In this document: piece by piece, positions 12,273 to 23,315 of the stretch | How the letters are laid out: each line of letters opens with the position of its first letter | Position numbering within the stretch: position 1 is the stretch's first letter | NCBI GenBank assembly: GCA_017654935.2 | Contig: CM065699.1 | Coordinates: forward strand, 42,508,029 to 42,572,028 | Origin: Phymorhynchus buccinoides | Taxonomy: Eukaryota; Mollusca; Gastropoda; Neogastropoda; Raphitomidae | Direction of reading: 5' to 3' | DNA length: 64,000 bases | Notes under the pieces: generated by a model | Seen by the model: only the letters and a program-made list of their open reading frames with translations | Database searches by the model: none | What the model was told of the DNA's origin: nothing | Translations under genes and position numbers: made by a program

Positions 12273-12364
12273 GGATATTTGTTGCACTCTTTCTCCAAAG
12301 AGCTCAGAGCGCTTACAAAGTTAACTTTAGACAATCAACAATGACAATAGTAATAAACACAAAA

Positions 12365-12575
12365 CAGACCCATTTACTCTACTCTTTTCGAGTAGTATTC
12401 TACTCATTTTGAACCTCCACTACTCTTCAAAATTGAAAATAAAGCTCTTTAAGTCTTAATTACTACTCATTTTTAGTGAACATTATTTGATGGTTTAATG
12501 AATAAAACTACACATTTTGCACCAAAACTACTCATTTCAGCTACTCAAGACTTGTGTAGGGGGTAAACAGGTCTG
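12365..12575. mobile_element. Compact MITE with CAGACC / GGTCTG ends
   Basis: The ends are CAGACCCATTTACTC and GGGTAAACAGGTCTG. Six bases, ACAAAA, flank both ends directly, as expected of a 6-bp target duplication. The body contains repeated CTACTC motifs and is 211 bp. The same element, interrupted, is at 3158-3690. Confidence 0.7.
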
Positions 12576-12946
12576 ACAAAACATTCAGAAATATATGTTG
12601 TATAGAATGTTGACCCGCGCAGAATGCATACACTCCATGATGAGATTGTAGAATGTACACACTCTACGACCGGCTCATATACATTCTATGAAAATGAAAC
12701 ATGGAATGCATACTTTCTACAGCGGAATTGTAGAATGTGTACATTCAATGGACAAACTCTGAGCTATTATAGTGTGCATGCATTGCTTAAACAGAAAACA
12801 AATCACTGACATAAGCTCTAAAAGTAGACACACACATGGCAGGGTGCTTGGCAGTGAATGTCTTTGCATTTGGTGGGAGTGAAGTGTGATGTACTGGGCG
12901 AATGCATTCGCCCATAGTAACAGACGAGTTAAACAGGAGTTTATTT

Positions 12947-13180
12947 TTAACCCTTTCACCGCCAATGTCACATTTTTGCACCACAATGATCTAACACCCA
13001 TGTCATTAAAGGGTCTATTATTCAATGATATTGTGTTCCTAAATTTGGGTAGTAAGGATTGACGCTATTCAAAATGTGTCACAGAGAAATCCCACAATAT
13101 TGCAGACAAAATCTTTTCTGTAGCCAAGTAGATTTAATGGAAATGTTTGGCTCAAAGATGGCTGGCGGTGAAAGGGTTAA
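12947..13180. mobile_element. TTAA-flanked MITE, family T1
   Basis: Ends TTAACCCTTTCACCGCCA and TGGCGGTGAAAGGGTTAA; a perfect match to the family termini, in reverse orientation to 2486-2742. Confidence 0.8.
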
Positions 13181-14493
13181 AATTAACAAAATACAGTAGT
13201 AGCAGCAGCATACATTTGAATTAGAGCACAACAAGCAAGTACTTTGACTGATATGAAAAGTTACATGGCACTGGCTGCCAGACCAAAAAATACGCAACGG
13301 AAAGAACAGCACAAATAACATCAGTGAGAATAACACGATAACAATCATCGGAGCAACAACATGAAAGCTTCACTTTGAAGCAACAAAGTAAAATAGGTAA
13401 GGGTTTATTTTAACTCATTCAAAGCGTTCCAGCCATATATGTGCGGAATTAACAGATAGCTGTCAATTTGATGCATTTGCTTCATGGGAAGTAAATCTGT
13501 GTGCACACAATACCTTGGTCACTTCTAAACTCGCTTCGCTCCCTTAGACCACGATTTTGCCTCTGACTTTGCTTTTGTAGTGGTTTGTTGTGGGGAAATC
13601 AATTGGTGTGGAGTGTTTTTCTATATAAAGTCTATATATAAAAAAAAGTCTGATCTACCACTTCCCTATGTCTAAACCTGAAGTAAAAACCCGTAATCTG
13701 CTTTCATTTCTCCTTTCCTTCATGTATGTTTTGTTTGTGTGTATGGCTGGAGTGATTTGTGAGCTTTTTAGAATAATTCAAAACCATTGCGATGCGAATG
13801 AGTTAATGTTGAAAATTAATTGAACGTCCCATGGTTTGCCCAGTTCGTGAAATAGCCAATTTATAGCTTGCAATTGAGAAAAGCAATATGAATGAAAAAT
13901 AGTTTTTGTTCATTAGCACACATAGATCAAGAATTGGTTCAAACGAATGAGAAATCTCATCTGTAGATGAGTTAAAATGATTTTATTCAGACTTAAATTT
14001 GATAAAACATTTGATTCAACATGTGGCTCAGGCTTAGCATCTGGTCGAGTTGGGGGGCAGGATAGGGGTGCAAATACAATGTAGAAAAAGTGTGATACCA
14101 TTGAATCAATCTTAATCAATACCTGTGTGAATCAAAAATGTGATATAATAATAATAATAATAATAATAATGAATATTTAGGGCGCTTAATCTTAACAAAA
14201 GCCCTAAGCGCTTACAATCATGATAAAAGCAATACTAACAAAATGAAAAGCTAGACAACACACAAAACACTCACACAAACTTGAGGTCAAACACACACAC
14301 ACCAACAAAACACACACACACACGCGCGCGCGCACACACACACACATGACTCAATGGATAACCTTTGCAGGAGGAGGAGGAGAAAGATTATGTTTTGAAG
14401 AGAGTTGTTTTGAGGGAGGACTTGAAAGAAGAGAGACTGCCCATTTCATGAAATAGGCAATTTCACGGATTGGGCGTAACATATCTATATTAC
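13181..14493. other. Intron remainder, little recognised
   Basis: Part of the last LARS2 intron. It holds an (ATA)n tract at 14146-14170, a GCGCTTAATCTT / AAGCGCTTAC fold-back tail at 14180-14225 and (AC)n at 14290-14345. No exon is seen. Confidence 0.5.
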
Positions 14494-14562
14494 CTTGAAA
14501 AAAAGAGGCAGTTTATAGGTGGCGTCAATAACAGGCCAGGCTTGATCCAGCACACTTCTGTC
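14494..14562 (-). CDS. LARS2: LARS2 exon (DRSVLDQAWPVID)
   Basis: Minus-strand exon of 69 nt, phase 0 to 0, bounded by a GTTTACAG acceptor and an AAG|GTAATA donor. The peptide DRSVLDQAWPVID aligns with the human segment DASVLLQAWPAVD at the junction between the anticodon-binding and C-terminal domains. The 23 codons are consistent with the neighbouring exons on both sides. Confidence 0.92.
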
Positions 14563-14664
14563 CTGTAAACAAAACGTGACCATTTCAACAGTCAGTGTTG
14601 GGCAAACCTACCTTTCTTTTTTGGGGGGTGGGTGGGTGGCTGTCCCGTCCTTTAAAGGGTCAGC

Positions 14665-14867
14665 TACACTATACACGATTCGTATCTGAATGCGATGCGA
14701 TTGTGACGATGCGAGTCGTGATTCACGTGAAATTCATGTATTGGGTCTACTGGAGTACAGCGAGTGAAAATAGCAGAGTTATTTTTAAACGGAAGTATTT
14801 CACGTGAATCATGCATGACTCACGTGGCCCCAGTCGGATCGCATTCACATACGATTTTACGCGTGTG
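14665..14867. mobile_element. Fold-back (MITE-like) element
   Basis: ATCTGAATGCGAT and ATTCACGTGAAAT in the left arm recur inverted as ATTTCACGTGAAT and ATCGCATTCACAT in the right arm. The arms are about 60 bp with imperfect pairing. No coding capacity. Confidence 0.5.
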
Positions 14868-14917
14868 TGGCGCTGGCTTCCAGCGGTGTTGCTCTCAATC
14901 CGCTCATTCTGAGTCAC

Positions 14918-17900
14918 AGCCACACCGTGGTCTGTCAGGTTGGAGACCCTACAACCAGCAGTCCACAGGGAGCGAGTCTATGTCAGGCCGTCAGGAGGCC
15001 ACCACCAGAGGAGACACAGCCACACCGTGGTTTGTCAGGCTGGAGACCCTACAACCAGCAGTCCACAGGGAGCGAGTCTATGTCAGGCCATCAGGAGGCC
15101 ACCACCAGAGGAGACACAGCCACACCGTGGTCTGTCAGGTTGGAGACCCTACAACCAACAGTCCACAGGGAGCGAGTCTATGTCAGGCCATCAGGAGGCC
15201 ACCACCAGAGGAGACACAGCCACACCGTGGTTTGTCAGGCTGGAGACCCTACAACCAGCAGTCCACAGGGAGCGAGTCTATGTCAGGCCGTCAGGAGGCC
15301 ACCACCAGAGGAGACACAGCCACACTGTGGTCTGTCAGATTGGAGACCCTACAACAAGCAGTCCACAGGGAGCAAGTCTATGTCAGGCCATCAGGAGGCC
15401 ACCACCAGAGGAGACACAGCCACACTGTGGTCTGTCAGGTTGGAGACCCTACAACCAGCAGTCCACAGGGAGCAGGTCTATGTCAGGCCGTCAGGAGGCC
15501 ACCACCAGAGGAGACACAGCCACACCGTGGTTTGTCAGATTGGAACACCCTACAACCAGCAGTCCACAGGGAGCAGGTCTATGTCAGGCCGTCAGGAGGC
15601 CACCACCAGAGAAGACACAGCCACACAGCGGTTTGTCAGATTGGAGACCCTGCAACCAACAGTCCACAGAGAGCAAGTCTATGTCAGGCCGTCAGGAGGC
15701 CACCACCAGAGGAGACACAGCCACACCGCGGTTTAGGTTGGAGACCCTACAACCAGCAGTCCACAGGGAGCAAGTCTATGTCAGGCCATCAGGAGGCCAC
15801 CACCAGAGGAGACACAGCCACACCGTGGTTTGTCAGATTGGAGACCCTACAACCAGCAGTCCACAGGGAGCAAGTCTATGTCAGGCTGTCAGGAGGCCAC
15901 CACCAGAGGAGACACAGCCACACCGCGGTTTAGGTTGGAGACCCTACAACCAACAGTCCACAGGGAGCGAGTCTATGTCAGGCCATCAGGAGGCCACCAC
16001 CAGAGGAGACACAGCCACACCGCGGTTTAGGTTGGAGACCCTACAACCAACAGTCCACAGGGAGCAGGTCTATGTCAGGCCGTCAGGAGGCCACCACCAG
16101 AGGAGACACAGCCACACCGTGGTTTGTCAGGTTGGAGACCCTACAACCAACAGTCCACAGGGAGCAGGTCTATGTCAGGCCGTCAGGAGGCCACCACCAG
16201 AGGAGACACAGCCACACCGTGGTCTGTCAGGTTGGAGACCCTACAACCAACAGTTCACAGGGAGCAAGTCTATGTCAGGCCGTCAGGAGGCCACCACCAG
16301 AGGAGACACAGCCACACCGTGGTTTGTCAGGCTGGAGACCCTACAACCAGCAGTCCACAGGGAGCGAGTCTATGTCAGGCCATCAGGAGGCCACCACCAG
16401 AGGAGACACAGCCACACCGTGGTCTGTCAGGTTGGAGACCCTACAACCAACAGTCCACAGGGAGCGAGTCTATGTCAGGCCGTCAGGAGGCCACCACCAG
16501 AGGAGACACAGCCACACCGTGGTTTGTCAGGCTGGAGACCCTACAACCAGCAGTCCACAGGGAGCGAGTCTATGTCAGGCCGTCAGGAGGCCACCACCAG
16601 AGGAGACACAGCCACACCGTGGTCTGTCAGGTTGGAGACCCTACAACCAACAGTCCACAGGGAGCGAGTCTATGTCAGGCCATCAGGAGGCCACCACCAG
16701 AGGAGACACAGCCACACCGTGGTCTGTCAGGTTGGAGACCCTACAACCAACAGTCCACAGGGAGCGAGTCTATGTCAGGCCATCAGGAGGCCACCACCAG
16801 AGGAGACACAGCCACACCGTGGTTTGTCAGGCTGGAGACCCTACAACCAGCAGTCCACAGGGAGCGAGTCTATGTCAGGCCGTCAGGAGGCCACCACCAG
16901 AGGAGACACAGCCACACTGTGGTCTGTCAGGTTGGAGACCCTACAACCAGCAGTCCACAGGGAGTAAGTCTATGTCAGGCCATCAGGAGGCCACCACCAG
17001 AGGAGACACAGCCACACCGTGGTTTGTCAGATTGGAACACCCTACAACGAGCAGTCCACAAGGAGCAGGTCTATGTCAGGGCATCAGGAGGCAACCACCA
17101 GAGGAGACACAGCCACACCGTGGTTTGTCAGATTGGAACACCCTACAACCAGCAGTCCACAGGGAGCAGGTCTATGTCAGGCCGTCAGGAGGCCACCACC
17201 AGAGAAGACACAGCCACACCGCGGTTTGTCAGATTGGAGACCCTACAACCAACAGTCCACAGGGAGCAAGTCTATGTCAGGCCGTCAGGAGGCCACCACC
17301 AGAGGAGACACAGCCACACCGCGGTTTAGGTTGGAGACCCTACAACCAGCAGTCCACAGGGAGCAAGTCTATGTCAGGCCATCAGGAGGCCACCACCAGA
17401 GGAGACACAGCCACACCGTGGTTTGTCAGATTGGAGACCCTACAACCAGCAGTCCACAGGGAGCAAGTCTATGTCAGGCTGTCAGGAGGCCACCACCAGA
17501 GGAGACACAGCCACACCGCGGTTTAGGTTGGAGACCCTACAACCAACAGTCCACAGGGAGCAGGTCTATGTCAGGCCGTCAGGAGGCCACCACCAGAGGA
17601 GACACAGCCACACCGTGGTTTGTCAGGTTGGAGACCCTACAACCAACAGTCCACAGGGAGCATCTATGTCAGGCCGTCAGGAGGCCACCACCAGAGGAGA
17701 CACAGCCACACCGTGGTCTGTCAGGTTGGAGACCCTACAACCAACAGTTCACAGGGAGCAAGTCTATGTCAGGCCGTCAGGAGGCCACCACCAGAGGAGA
17801 CACAGCCACACCGTGGTCTGTCAGGTTGGAGACCCTACAACCAACTGTCCACAGGGAGCGAGTCTATGTCAGGCCGTCAGGAGGCCACCACCAGAGGAGA

Positions 17901-18110
17901 CACAGCCACACCGTGGTTTGTCAGGTTGGAGACCCTACAACCAACAGTCCACAGGGAGCGAGTCTATGTCAGGCCGTCAGGAGGCCACCACCAGAGGAGA
18001 CACAGCCACACCGTGGTTTGTCAGGTTGGAACACCCTACAACCAGCAGTCCACAGGGAGCAGGTCTATGTCAGGCCGTCAGGGGGCCACCACCAGAGGAG
18101 ACGCTGCACT
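14918..18110 (+). repeat. 100-bp minisatellite, about 32 copies
   Basis: Tandem 100-bp unit; the landmark CACACCGTGG recurs at 14921, 15021, 15121 and so on. Variants include CAGGTTGG/CAGATTGG, a T/C swap in GGTTTGTCAG, a 4-bp deletion giving GGTTTAGG, and a one-base insertion giving TTGGAACACCC. Because 100 is not a multiple of three and the unit has no stop in any forward frame, open frames of up to 675 codons run through it. It lies in a LARS2 intron on the opposite strand with no start or splice context, so I treat it as non-coding. The last unit runs into CGCTGCACTGCTGCTGACTC, which is also found next to the single copy at 31800-31960. Confidence 0.95.
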
Positions 18111-18369
18111 GCTGCTGACTCACTTCAGTGCAGTTCCGTGGGGCAAGACTTAAATCACAACTGCAAATGGGGAAGTGGGTTGTAAACATGGAAAAAGGGA
18201 GTAAGCAAACGTTATGTAGCTAAACATGTAGAAAGAACATAAAAAAAGTAAAAACGATAAAATATTATGAAGCACCTGCTAGGAATAAAGAGGCTTAACT
18301 CTCTCTACACGAGAGTACACAATAGCATACATGCCTTGCATAACCGCTCAACACGAGAGTATGCGATAG

Positions 18370-18500
18370 CCTACTCTCTTCCCCTCTCTCTCTCTCTTGC
18401 TATTTCTGTCTCTCACTCTCTCTCTTTCTCCCCACCCTCTCTCTCTCTCTCCGACTCTCCCTCAGTCTTTGCCTGTTTGTCTGTCTGTCTGTCTCTATGT
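18370..18500. repeat. (TC)n-rich tract
   Basis: CTCTCT and TGTCTGTC simple repeats. Confidence 0.85.
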
Positions 18501-18754
18501 GTATGAGGGGGGAGGGGGGAAGAGTGTAGCGGGGGTGCTTGCTGTCTGCGTGTGCTTGCGTTTTGCTTGAATCTGATATTTTAATATTGGACCTGTGATC
18601 TTTTATTGCATACTGTTTAACTTTTTACGTGCCACCACACACACACTTCCATTTTATTGGACGAAAAAATATTGTGATTGTCATAGTGATTGTTATGCGT
18701 ATTTTCTGCTCATGTCATTGGGTTTTTGTTTCATGTTTTTATTCCATTTCTATT

Positions 18755-18825
18755 ATTATGTGTAAAGCGCCCTGTAGCCTACATAGTAGGATGGGCGCTA
18801 TATCAATTTTCCTCATTATTATTAT
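18755..18825 (+). repeat. GCGC...GGGCGCTATAT (ATT)n repeat tail
   Basis: GTAAAGCGCCCTGTAGCC then GGGCGCTATATCAATTTT and ATTATTATTAT. The same tail type recurs near 6220, 20795, 22985, 33127, 36105, 53925 and 54958, so it is the end of a dispersed element family. Confidence 0.6.
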
Positions 18826-19084
18826 AACTGGGAGTCCAAAAACTTCATTGGTCATACGACCTCTGCTTACAGAAAATGACGGGTCAAATGCCAAAATAAT
18901 GGGCCAATAATTTGTCACTGTAGTATTACACTTAAAATTTTTAACATGCAGACTTCATGGGTCAGTTGACCCCTGTCTGCACAAAATGAGGGACCAATAT
19001 AGGTCAATGACCCGGTGTGGTGTTCTCAAATGGGATTTGTTCTCAAACCGTCTGTGCATGTGCGAAGAGTTAGGGATAGGCTTA

Positions 19085-19275
19085 GGCCGTGTACACATAT
19101 ATGCGGAGATTCCGTGCGGAAACCTGTGCGCAATCCGTAAATAAGTAAAAGAAAGAAGGGAAAGATTTGCGCACGTGTCCGAATTTCCCCTAATCCGTAA
19201 ATGTTTACCCTTCCTTCTTTCACTTAGTTCTGGGTTTCCGTACGGAACTTACGCATCTAATGTGTACACGGCTTT
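19085..19275. mobile_element. Fold-back MITE with GCCGTGTACACAT ends
   Basis: TAGGCCGTGTACACATATATGCG at the left (first 13 bases shared) pairs with ACGCATCTAATGTGTACACGGC at the right, with TTCCGTGCGGAAACC/GGGTTTCCGTACGGAA as inner arms. Short degenerate TTAGGG repeats follow at 19272-19330. Confidence 0.6.
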
Positions 19276-19330
19276 AGGGTTAGGGCTAGGTTTAAGGATA
19301 GGGTTAGGGTTAGGGATAGGTTTAGGGTCA
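19272..19330 (+). repeat. Short degenerate TTAGGG run
   Basis: Several TTAGGG and TAGGG-like units, an interstitial telomere-like stretch. A similar TAACCC run is at 32506-32540. Confidence 0.6.
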
Positions 19331-19482
19331 ATTTAGTGTCGGATACACAAAAGATAAAACTTGATGGTGCGTCATGATCGATTTCGCACATGCGCAGACA
19401 TGTTGAGAACAAATCCCATTAGAGAATGCTACACCGGACAATCAGAAGCTCTGCCCCCCAAAAAATAAGAAAAAAAACCTAC

Positions 19483-19644
19483 CCAGCGGTAGACCTTGTG
19501 CTGGTCACTGTGAGGAGCAACACTGGCCAGGCCAGCCCACAGCTCTGAAGCGAAACAGGGGGCCAGGGGGGCCAGCATGACGCACAGGTCGGCCAGACAC
19601 CGAGCGTACTGCTGACTCTCTCTGCACACCGGCTCTGGAACTTT
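19483..19644 (-). CDS. LARS2: LARS2 exon (anticodon-binding domain, ASELWAGL)
   Basis: Minus-strand exon of 162 nt, phase 0 to 0, with acceptor ATCCGACAG and donor TGG|GTAGGT. It encodes CLADLCVMLAPLAPCFASEL followed by WAGLASVAPHSDQHK. The LAPLAPCFASELWAGL block is the conserved MAPMAPHVTSEIWAGL segment of the anticodon-binding helical bundle. No anomaly is visible. Confidence 0.95.
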
Positions 19645-19745
19645 CTGTCGGATGTCACAAAAATGTGACATAGTACAAAGAGCAAAAGACATTGCAGCAC
19701 AGCACTTGCCAGCCACGTCCACAATTCGTCATCTGGTATTTGGCA

Positions 19746-19845
19746 CAGTGGAACCTCCCTTATAAGACCTCCCTCCCACATAAGACCTACTTCTCTGAGA
19801 CATTGCCCTTCTTTGTAAGCATTAAAATTACCTCCCTTATAGGAC

Positions 19846-19887
<42 letters not shown>

Positions 19888-20902
19888 ACCTGCCTACTTG
19901 GAATTTTCCCAATCAGTAGCCCAGCCATCAATTTCCAGTAGCATGGCAAATTTTTCCGAAGCATCCACAAACAACGGCAATCGATTTGTTCTCTTCCTGA
20001 GCCGAAACGCACTGCTTAATATGTTTCGCCGATTGAACGTGTTGACGGCAATCGTCTCTACCGCCATGATTCACAGAGAAGTCCGCATGGCAGAGGTTGC
20101 ACTGCAGCGAGCATGGTTCGCACCGAGTCAACTTCTGATGATGCAAGGCCACTCCTCCGTGTAAGCTATTTTAAAAACTTGTGCGGCAGGCCGATGTTTT
20201 TTCTTAGAACAAGATGGTGTGCCAGATGATTTTCGTTTTCAGGTTTGGGTTCGTTTTTCTTCGTTTGAAACATCTCCCGAATCGCTACTGCTGCTGGAGT
20301 GCGCCATTTTTTTCAGAGAAAGTAATAAGAACGCATGCGCAGTCACTTTGATAAAAACGGAAGTGACTAGGTTATCGCGCGTGACACGGCGTCTGCTCTT
20401 AGAAACAGACAAAACCGGGAACGGCATAAGCAAAAATAAAATGCAGCGGCAATTTGTTTTTTCAGTAGCAATGTTAAGGCTGCCGTAGCTCCGTAGCAAA
20501 GCTTTATTTTTCGTAGCTGCTACAGCCAAATCGTAGCAGTAGGCAGGTCTGTGTGTGTGTGTGTGTGTGTTCATGCGTCTGGGTGGGTGGGTGGGCATGC
20601 GTGCGTGTGTGTGTGTTTGTGGGTCTGTCTGTGTGTGCAATCGCATGTGCACGTGTGTGTCCTGACAGTGTGTGGTGGTGTGTTGTGGGTGTGGGTGTGT
20701 ATGGCTACATTGTGTGAGCTCTTTGGTTGCTTGCTTTCTTGCTTAATATTTATCGTTTAATGTTTTCTTATTAATTAATGTAAATATGTTTTGCAAAGCG
20801 CTTAGAGCCCTTACTGAGAATAGGCGCTATAAAAATATGCATTATTATTATAAGACCTCATTTTGGATGATATTTGAAGGCCTTATAAGGGAGGTTACAC
20901 TG
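19746..20902. mobile_element. Mariner-like MITE family M1, carrying a nested element
   Basis: It starts CAGTGGAACCTCCCTTATAA and ends with the inverted CCTTATAAGGGAGGTTACACTG followed by TA (20 bases of that shared with 30297-30627). CAGT ends with a TA target are typical of Tc1/mariner-derived elements. The 669-bp CAGACCTG element (19883-20551) is nested inside. Related copies are 30297-30627 and a left end at 34835. Confidence 0.65.
19883..20551 (-). mobile_element. Truncated hAT-like DNA transposon with CAGACCTGCCTACT ends
   Basis: Perfect 14-bp terminal inverted repeats, CAGACCTGCCTACT, flanked by GT microsatellite on both sides, so the target duplication is hidden in TGTGTG. The minus strand carries broken frames with a serine-rich start (SSSSSDSGDVSNEEKRTQ) and a cysteine/histidine module NLCHADFSVNHGGRDD followed by HVQSAKH. 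That module resembles the BED-like zinc finger at the N-terminus of hAT-type transposases. No catalytic domain remains. A second copy is at 28759-29419. Confidence 0.75.
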
Positions 20903-20968
20903 TATACATTCTAGTCACAGAGACTTATTTTTTGTGTGTATTATGATAATAATTTTGTTTGGACATTA

Positions 20969-21215
20969 TTAACCCTTTCCGCCGCCAGCCATTTTTCAGC
21001 AAACAAATACCATTAAACCTAACTGGGTAGAGAAAAAATTATATCTGCAATATTATGAATTCCTCTGTGACATGTATAACATTAGGCCTATCCTTACCTC
21101 CCAAAATTAAGAAAATAGGGACTTCAGATAACAGGCCCTCATTTGATGCCTTTTAGTGACATGGGTGTCAATACATTGTGGTGCATAATTGCGACATTGG
21201 CGGTGAAAGGGTTAA
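20969..21215. mobile_element. TTAA-flanked MITE, family T1
   Basis: Ends TTAACCCTTTCCGCCGCCA and TTGGCGGTGAAAGGGTTAA. The corresponding position in the duplicated block is 61868-62106. Confidence 0.8.
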
Positions 21216-21707
21216 AGATTTATTGCCCTTCTTCTCAAATGGCTGTTATCACTGGTTGACATCAGCCTGCAGAAAGGGCCAACAGTGAATGAGAGCTGTA
21301 CTATACATGATATCCTACAGTATTGGAATATCACGGTACAGCTTAGTCTTTCGTGGAAAGACTATGACTCTCGAACGAGGGGGGGAACCCTTGCATCGGC
21401 TCTGGTGCTGCAGTCAAAGGGATTGGTTGGCCTTTGGGGGGGGGGGGGACCTTCCCCAACGCCAACTCTCGTCCTCAAATCCCTTTGGCCGAGAGAGTGG
21501 GGACGTACCCTGGGCAAGGCATCTCCACTATAAACTAATTCTCGCCCCAGCCCGCCAGAACAGTATCTGCACTTTCTGATATTTGGCAGCCACAGTCGGA
21601 AATGACTGACAGGCAACAACAAAAGATTTATTAAAAAAATATATTTTTATTTTTTATTAACAACACAATCCTCTTAGGAGAAACCAGACGCATGATTGTT
21701 TTCTTAC
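21216..21707. other. Intron segment, nothing recognised
   Basis: Unique-looking intronic sequence with a G-run near 21428. It recurs only in the duplicated block (62107-62614). Confidence 0.5.
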
Positions 21708-21785
21708 CCCGAGGATTGATGAGAACTTCTGAAGGCGCGACACAACAGTGTTGAGAGTGAAGGTCTTGGAGCAATGGTAAGTCGC
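21708..21785 (-). CDS. LARS2: LARS2 exon (ATYHCSKTFTLNTVV), first unit of a 52-bp array
   Basis: Minus-strand exon of 78 nt, 26 codons, phase 0 to 0, with acceptor GTGCTTACAG and donor CTCGGG|GTAAGA. The peptide TFTLNTVVSRLQKFSSILG aligns with the human segment DFSLNSAISQLMGLSNALS and fits exactly between NFAVRE of the upstream exon and KVPEPV of the downstream exon. Its first 45 nt plus the seven acceptor bases are the unit of the array that extends to 22975. This copy alone continues into unique coding sequence and a donor, so it is the functional one. It carries one private change, CACTCTCAACA preceded by CTT rather than TTT. Confidence 0.92.
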
Positions 21786-22975
21786 CTGTAAGCACAACAG
21801 TGTTGAGAGTAAAGGTCTTGGAGCAATGGTAAGTCGCCTGTAAGCACAACAGTGTTGAGAGTAAAGGTCTTGGAGCAATGGTAAGTCGCCTGTAAGCACA
21901 ACAGTGTTGAGAGTAAAGATCTTGGAGCAATGGTAAGTCGCCTGTAAGCACAACAGTGTTGAGAGTAAAGGTCTTGGAGCAATGGTAAGTCACCTGTAAG
22001 CACAACAGTGTTGAGAGTAAAGGTCTTGGAGCAATGGTAAGTCGCCTGTAAGCACAACAGTGTTGAGAGTAAAGATCTTGGAGCAATGGTAAGTCGCCTG
22101 TAAGCACAACAGTGTTGAGAGTAAAGGTCTTGGAGCAATGGTAAGTCACCAGTAAACACAACAGTGTTGAGAGTAAAGGTCTTAGAGCAATGGTAAGTCG
22201 CCTGTAAGCACAACAGTGTTGAGAGTAAAGGTCTTGGAGCAATGGTAAGTCACCAGTAAACACAACAGTGTTGAGAGTAAAGGTCTTAGAGCAATGGTAA
22301 GTCGCCTGTAAGCACAACAGTGTTGAGAGTAAAGGTCTTGGAGCAATGGTAAGTCACCAGTAAACACAACAGTGTTGAGAGTAAAGGTCTTAGAGCAATG
22401 GTAAGTCGCCTGTAAGCACAACAGTGTTGAGGGTAAAGGTCTTGGAGCAATGGTAAGTCACCAGTAAACACAACAGTGTTGAGAGTAAAGGTCTTGGAGC
22501 AATGGTAAGTCGCCTGTAAGCACAACAGTGTTGAGGGTAAAGGTCTTGGAGCAATGGTAAGTCACCAGTAAACACAACAGTGTTGAGAGTAAAGGTCTTG
22601 GAGCAATGGTAAGTCGCCTGTAAGCACAACAGTGTTGAGGGTAAAGGTCTTGGAGCAATGGTAAGTCACCAGTAAACACAACAGTGTTGAGAGTAAAGGT
22701 CTTGGAGCAATGGTAAGTCGCCTGTAAGCACAACAGTGTTGAGGGTAAAGGTCTTGTAGGCACAACAGTGTTGAGAGTAAAGGTCTTGGAGCAATGGTAA
22801 GTCGCCTGTAAGCACAACAGTGTTGAGAGTAAAGGTCTTGGAGCAATGGTAAGTCACCAGTAAACACAACAGTGTTGAGAGTAAAGATCTTGGAGCAATG
22901 GTAAGTCGCCTGTAAGCACAACAGTGTTGAGAGTAAAGGTCTTGGAGCAATGGTAAGTCGCCTGTAAGCACAACA
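21734..22975 (-). repeat. 52-bp array of a LARS2 splice acceptor plus exon start, about 23-24 copies
   Basis: On the minus strand each unit reads GCTTACAG|GCGACTTACC and onward for 45 exon nucleotides, then repeats. Type A units keep the acceptor AG (plus-strand GTCGCCTGTAAGC, starts at 21781, 21833, 21885, 21937, 22041, 22093, 22197 and others). Type B units (GTCACCAGTAAAC, at 22145, 22249, 22353, 22457, 22561, 22665, 22853) have lost it. A and B alternate over 22145-22717, a 104-bp higher-order period. One unit near 22755 is truncated (GGTCTTGTAGGC). No stop codon occurs in any minus-strand frame across most of the array. Confidence 0.95.
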
Positions 22976-23110
22976 GTAATAATAATAAAGAATATTGACA
23001 TAGCGCGCGCTCTAGGTGTGCTATTCATGGCGCTTTACAAAAACTAATAGCTCCACATACAAAATTACACTCATATCAAACATACTCAGACGCGCCCTCA
23101 CCCTCACCCT
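22976..23110 (+). repeat. (TAA)n and GCGCGC repeat tail
   Basis: AATAATAATAAAGAATATTG then a GGCGCTTTACAAAA tail. It is the boundary of the 52-bp array and is also present at the end of the duplicated block. Confidence 0.6.
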
Positions 23111-23159
23111 CACGCTGTGACATACTCATACACATAAAAACATGCACCTATGCATAACA

Positions 23160-23315
23160 CACAAACGCGTTCACACACACACATACGCACGCGCATGCAC
23201 GCACGCAGTGTGACAAGATAAACGGTACAACTACAAGGTATAACGTGCTTCTTACCTAAGGAAATGTATACAAAACTTGAAACACACATGCACGCACACA
23301 CACACACACACAATT
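23160..23315. repeat. (AC)n/(GC)n microsatellite patches
   Basis: Interrupted AC and CACGCA tracts. Confidence 0.75.

Larger units (their letters stand above)
12172..12932. mobile_element. TTAA-flanked element, inverted relative to 7201-7959
   Basis: It begins TTAACTCTTCTAGCACCAT and ends at GAGTTAA. The right portion, around GGGCGAATGCATTCGCCCA, is the inverted match of 7201-7320. A 211-bp CAGACC element is nested at 12365-12575. Confidence 0.6.

Noticed and set aside
14764..18185. Long plus-strand open frames (up to 675 codons) as a repeat-protein gene
   Set aside because: They come from a 100-bp tandem unit that is stop-free in all three frames. There is no start context or splice partner, and the repeat lies in a LARS2 intron on the opposite strand.
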